A DNA stretch of 64,000 nucleotides from NCBI RefSeq assembly GCF_002874965.1, contig NZ_CP025624.1, forward strand, positions 1,488,001 to 1,552,000, given 5' to 3'. A program made the translations under genes and the position numbers. Positions 61,598 to 64,000 of the stretch are shown here, in pieces. Position 1 is the first letter of the stretch. The number at the start of each line of letters is the position of its first letter. This DNA is from Pseudomonas sp. NC02 (GTDB lineage: Bacteria; Pseudomonadota; Gammaproteobacteria; Pseudomonadales; Pseudomonadaceae). The notes beneath the pieces are model-generated. The model was given only the letters and a program-made list of their open reading frames with translations, ran no database searches and was not told the origin of the DNA.

Positions 61598-61681
61598 TCA
61601 GCGTTTTCGCAGGCACTGCCCGGCGCGAGCCTGGCACAGGGCGAACAACCACTGGCGCAACCGCTTGATCTTCAGTTCCAT
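61598..61681 (-). CDS. Possible 27-residue basic peptide
   Basis: ATG at 61681, overlapping the UAAP2 gene end by 10 bp, preceded by GGAG at a good distance (8 nt). It encodes MELKIKRLRQWLFALCQARA and seven more residues, a basic amphipathic peptide with two cysteines. The Shine-Dalgarno and operon position support translation, but no homology is recognised and it could be chance. Confidence 0.35.
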   Translation of the reverse strand: MELKIKRLRQWLFALCQARAGQCLRKR

Positions 61682-62304
61682 ACCAGTAACTCCGCAGGGG
61701 TTGGGTTGTAGCCGTTGCACGGGTTGTTCAGTTGCGGGCAGTTGGAGATCAGTACGATCACGTCCATCTCGGCCCGCAGGTCGACGTGCTTGCCGGGGGC
61801 GGAAATCCCGTCCTCGAAGGTCAACCCGCCATCGGCGGTCACCGGCACGTTCATGAAGAAATTGATGTTCGGCCCGATGTCGCTTTTACCCAGCCGGCCA
61901 TCGTGGGCGCAGGCCCGCAGGTAGTTGTCGCGGCAGCTGTGCATGTAGCGTTTTTCCAGGGCGTAGCGCACGGTGTTGCTCTCTTGGGCGCAGGCGCCGC
62001 CAAGGGTGTCGTGGCGTCCGCAGGTGTCGTCGACGATGGTCAGCATTGGCTGGCCGAGGTTGGAATACAGCACGCTGCCGGTGCTCAGGTACACGCTGTT
62101 TTGCCGACGCAGGGTGCGCTGCACGTCGTAGCGTTCCCTGGGGTTTTTCAGGCTGTAGAACAGCGTGTCGACCGCCTGGTTGCCCTCAAGGTCGAGGATG
62201 CGCAGGGTCTGGCCGGCTTTGACTTCCATCAGCCAGGGTTCGCCGGCGGGAATGGTCGCGCGGTACACGGCCGCGTCCGGTTGTTTGGCGAGTGCGATAG
62301 ACAT
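61672..62304 (-). CDS. Urea-amidolyase-associated protein 2 (UAAP2; carboxyguanidine deiminase subunit candidate)
   Basis: A 210-residue protein of the DUF1989 family: AGEPWLMEVKAGQTLRILDLEGNQAVDTLFYSL, DTCGRHDTLGGACAQESNTVRYALEKRYMHSCRDNYLRA, INFFMNVPVTADGGLTFEDG. UAAP proteins always sit with urea-carboxylase-type genes. In recent work the pair was identified as a carboxyguanidine deiminase (CgdAB). It lies 9 bp downstream of UAAP1. Confidence 0.88.
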   Translation of the reverse strand: MSIALAKQPDAAVYRATIPAGEPWLMEVKAGQTLRILDLEGNQAVDTLFYSLKNPRERYDVQRTLRRQNSVYLSTGSVLYSNLGQPMLTIVDDTCGRHDTLGGACAQESNTVRYALEKRYMHSCRDNYLRACAHDGRLGKSDIGPNINFFMNVPVTADGGLTFEDGISAPGKHVDLRAEMDVIVLISNCPQLNNPCNGYNPTPAELLVWN

Positions 62305-62313
62305 GGCAGGTCC

Positions 62314-63039
62314 TCAGGCGAACAGACGGTCGGTGTTGATAAAGCCGCGCTCGTTTTCCGGGCGCGAGGTTCGGCAGTGTTCGGCGACGCTTGGGTCGGC
62401 GTTCATCCAGCTGAGTTTCAGCGGCTGCGGCGCGTACTCGGGGTTGGGGTCCATGGGATGTTGCAGCGCGGTGAGCACCACCAGTGTGTCCATCGGTGCG
62501 TAGAGTTCGATGTAGTCGCCGGCCTTGGAGTGACCGGGGACAAAGTGCAGGCTGCCAGCTTCATCTACCGTGACTTTGCTGAACAGGTTGAGGGTCATCA
62601 GCAGGTCGGACAGCCCCAGGCCCCACTTGCCCAGTTCCACCAGCAGGTTGTCGGTGCCGTTGCGGTAGAAGCCGTTGCGCAGCTCTTGATAGCGGCCTTT
62701 GCCGTATTTTTCCGCGACCTCGGAGGCGCATGACACGCCGCCGATACTGTCACTCCAGCCGCAGGTGTCGGCGGTGATGGCAGCCAGCACGCGGCCCATG
62801 TCCGAGTACAGGCAATGGCCGTTGGTGAGCTTGGCGGTGTGTTGGCATTTGAGGCTGTCGGGCAGGTTCAGGCGCTCGGTTTTTTCATTGGCATTGAGCA
62901 GGGTCAGGCTGACGTTGGCGCCGCCGCGAATGTCGGTGAGGCGCAGCAGTTGGCCGCGCTTGAGCACAAAGGAACGGTGGCCGCCGCCGGGGAGCATTTC
63001 CTCGGCGAAAGGTGGGAACAATTGAGTTGAGTCGGTCAT
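62314..63039 (-). CDS. Urea-amidolyase-associated protein 1 (UAAP1; carboxyguanidine deiminase subunit candidate)
   Basis: A 241-residue DUF1989 protein paralogous to UAAP2: MLPGGGHRSFVLKRGQLLRLTDIRGGANVSLTLLNA, DTCGWSDSIGGVSCASEVAEKYG, LNLFSKVTVDEAGSLHFVPGHSKAGDYIELYAPMDTLVVLTALQHP. The start at 63039 overlaps the stop of the ABC ATPase gene by 4 bp (ATGA), showing operon membership. Confidence 0.88.
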   Translation of the reverse strand: MTDSTQLFPPFAEEMLPGGGHRSFVLKRGQLLRLTDIRGGANVSLTLLNANEKTERLNLPDSLKCQHTAKLTNGHCLYSDMGRVLAAITADTCGWSDSIGGVSCASEVAEKYGKGRYQELRNGFYRNGTDNLLVELGKWGLGLSDLLMTLNLFSKVTVDEAGSLHFVPGHSKAGDYIELYAPMDTLVVLTALQHPMDPNPEYAPQPLKLSWMNADPSVAEHCRTSRPENERGFINTDRLFA

Positions 63040-63800
63040 TTGGAAGTGGCTCCAAGTTCGGCGGCGATCGCCTTGCGGCGCTCGCTGTTCAAAGGGATGT
63101 CGTAGGTGATGCGGGCGCCGTAGGCGCCGGGGGCGTGTGGGTCGAGGCGCACCTTGTCGAATACCAGCAAGCGGGTGCCGAGGCTGAAGCCTTCGCTGAG
63201 GTCGTGGGTGACCATGAACACCGTCAGCCTGGTTTCGCGCCACAGCTCCAGCAACAGCAGGTGCATGTCTTTGCGAATGCCCGGGTCGAGGGCGCCGAAG
63301 GGTTCGTCCAGCAGCAACACGCGGGGCTTCATGATCAGCGCCTGGGCGATGGCCAGCCGCTGCTGCATACCGCCGGAAAGCTGCGCCGGGTACTTGTCCA
63401 GGGCATGGCCCAAACCGACTTTATGCAGCAGCGCCGCGGCCTGTTCCCTGGCCTGTTTTTTCGCGCTGCCGAACAGGCGGCCGAGCAACGCTGAACGCGG
63501 CAACTCAAGGCCCAGCGCAACGTTGTCCAGCACCGTCAGATGCGGGAACACCGAGTAGCGCTGGAACACCACGCCACGGCTGGCATCGGGTTCGGCGGCG
63601 AGCGGTTTACCGTCCAGCAGGATCTCGCCATGGCTGGCGGTTTCCTGCCCCAGCAGCAGGCGCAGGAAGGTCGATTTGCCGCAACCGGAGGTGCCGACCA
63701 GGGTGCAGAATTCGCCTTCGGCCACGTGCAGGTTCAGGCGCTCCAATACCACCTGGTCGCCATAGCGCTGCCACACATTGTTGACGCTGATAAAACTCAT
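63036..63800 (-). CDS. ABC transporter ATP-binding protein (nitrate/taurine/urea-amide type)
   Basis: A 254-residue ATPase: Walker A GTSGCGKST (about 36-44), Q-loop VVFQRYSVFPHLTVLDN, signature LSGGMQQRLAIAQAL, Walker B VLLLDEPFGALD, H-loop VTHD. This is the SsuB/TauB/NrtD type, which with the UAAP genes imports the nitrogen compound handled by the carboxylase (urea or guanidine-related). Its start overlaps the permease stop by 4 bp. Confidence 0.93.
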   Translation of the reverse strand: MSFISVNNVWQRYGDQVVLERLNLHVAEGEFCTLVGTSGCGKSTFLRLLLGQETASHGEILLDGKPLAAEPDASRGVVFQRYSVFPHLTVLDNVALGLELPRSALLGRLFGSAKKQAREQAAALLHKVGLGHALDKYPAQLSGGMQQRLAIAQALIMKPRVLLLDEPFGALDPGIRKDMHLLLLELWRETRLTVFMVTHDLSEGFSLGTRLLVFDKVRLDPHAPGAYGARITYDIPLNSERRKAIAAELGATSK

Positions 63801-64000
63801 GCCCGCGCTCCTTCGTACCAGGGGAACGCGCGCCGGGTCAGGGCCTTGAGGCCCCAGTCCATCAGCCAGGCCAGCAGGGTGATCCACACCACGTAGGGCA
63901 GGATCACGTCCATCGCCAGGTAGCGGCGCACCAGGAAGATCCGGTAACCCAAACCGTCGGTGGAGGCGATGGCTTCGGCTGCAATCAGGAACAGCCACGC
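63797..64000 (-). CDS. ABC transporter permease, 5' part outside the window
   Basis: Only the C-terminal 67 or so residues are present, ending YLAMDVILPYVVWITLLAWLMDWGLKALTRRAFPWYEGARA. Before it, WLFLIAAEAIASTDGLGYRIFLVRR is the EAA-type permease loop of the TauC/SsuC family. It overlaps the ATPase start by 4 bp. The promoter and any guanidine riboswitch of the operon would lie beyond the window edge. Confidence 0.88.
   Translation of the reverse strand, partial: AWLFLIAAEAIASTDGLGYRIFLVRRYLAMDVILPYVVWITLLAWLMDWGLKALTRRAFPWYEGARA

Overview
The window is chromosomal DNA of a fluorescent-group Pseudomonas. The evidence is GC-rich coding with strong third-position bias, many REP/REPIN repeats built on the GGGAGCGGGCTTGCTCGCGA core, ornithine-lipid genes (olsBA), a phaG homologue, and the usual mix of MFS, LysR and IclR genes. 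No replication origin, prophage or CRISPR array is visible. One tRNA (Gly-CCC) is present.

Layout. 0-4 kb: an ArsR-regulated MFS exporter, acpH, and olsA/olsB. 4.06-4.89 kb: a large imperfect palindrome with a REPIN at its centre; its reverse complement recurs at 29.37-30.18 kb. 5-13 kb: a beta-lactamase-fold hydrolase with a small partner; an M20 amidohydrolase / MHS symporter / amidase / IclR cluster; a YceI protein with a cardiolipin-synthase-like PLD enzyme. 13.2-14.4 kb: an IS110-family element inserted exactly inside a REP sequence. Its upstream non-coding end can be read as a bridge RNA whose guide segments match both the REP target and the element's own ends. 14.5-27 kb: bglX, a lemA/TPM operon, a methyltransferase, a DMT transporter, a PfpI protein, an RHH protein, and an ECF sigma / anti-sigma / TonB-receptor iron (probably heme) module behind a good Fur box. 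27-29.4 kb: a DapA-like lyase and class II aldolase divergent from an XRE-cupin regulator. 30-41 kb: a DUF4917/SIR2-like protein, an iron alcohol dehydrogenase behind an Anr box, a frameshifted Bcr-type MFS gene, LysR genes, a CoA-transferase / HMG-CoA lyase / MFS operon, and a toxin-antitoxin pair whose toxin has an amber codon. 41-50 kb: DUF4142, Ogt, HicAB, two MFS exporters under a LysR gene, a HigBA-like pair, an XRE/MmyB regulator and an SDR enzyme.

50-55.3 kb is visibly less GC-biased and looks accessory. It holds a dyad-rich leader, a DUF3077-like small protein, a secreted PL7 alginate lyase, a partial second leader, then a PF10014 free-amino-acid dioxygenase, a LysO-like amino-acid exporter and an exported amidohydrolase in one orientation. 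I read the last three as a candidate amino-acid hydroxylation/export unit. 55.3-64 kb: tRNA-Gly, phaG, rsuA, a CWC zinc-type protein, and a leftward operon of ABC transporter, UAAP1, UAAP2 and a urea/guanidine carboxylase. That last gene carries a REP-like palindrome in frame inside its coding sequence.

All product calls come from reading motifs and recalled family resemblance. No database search was run, so distant-family names and substrates are inference.
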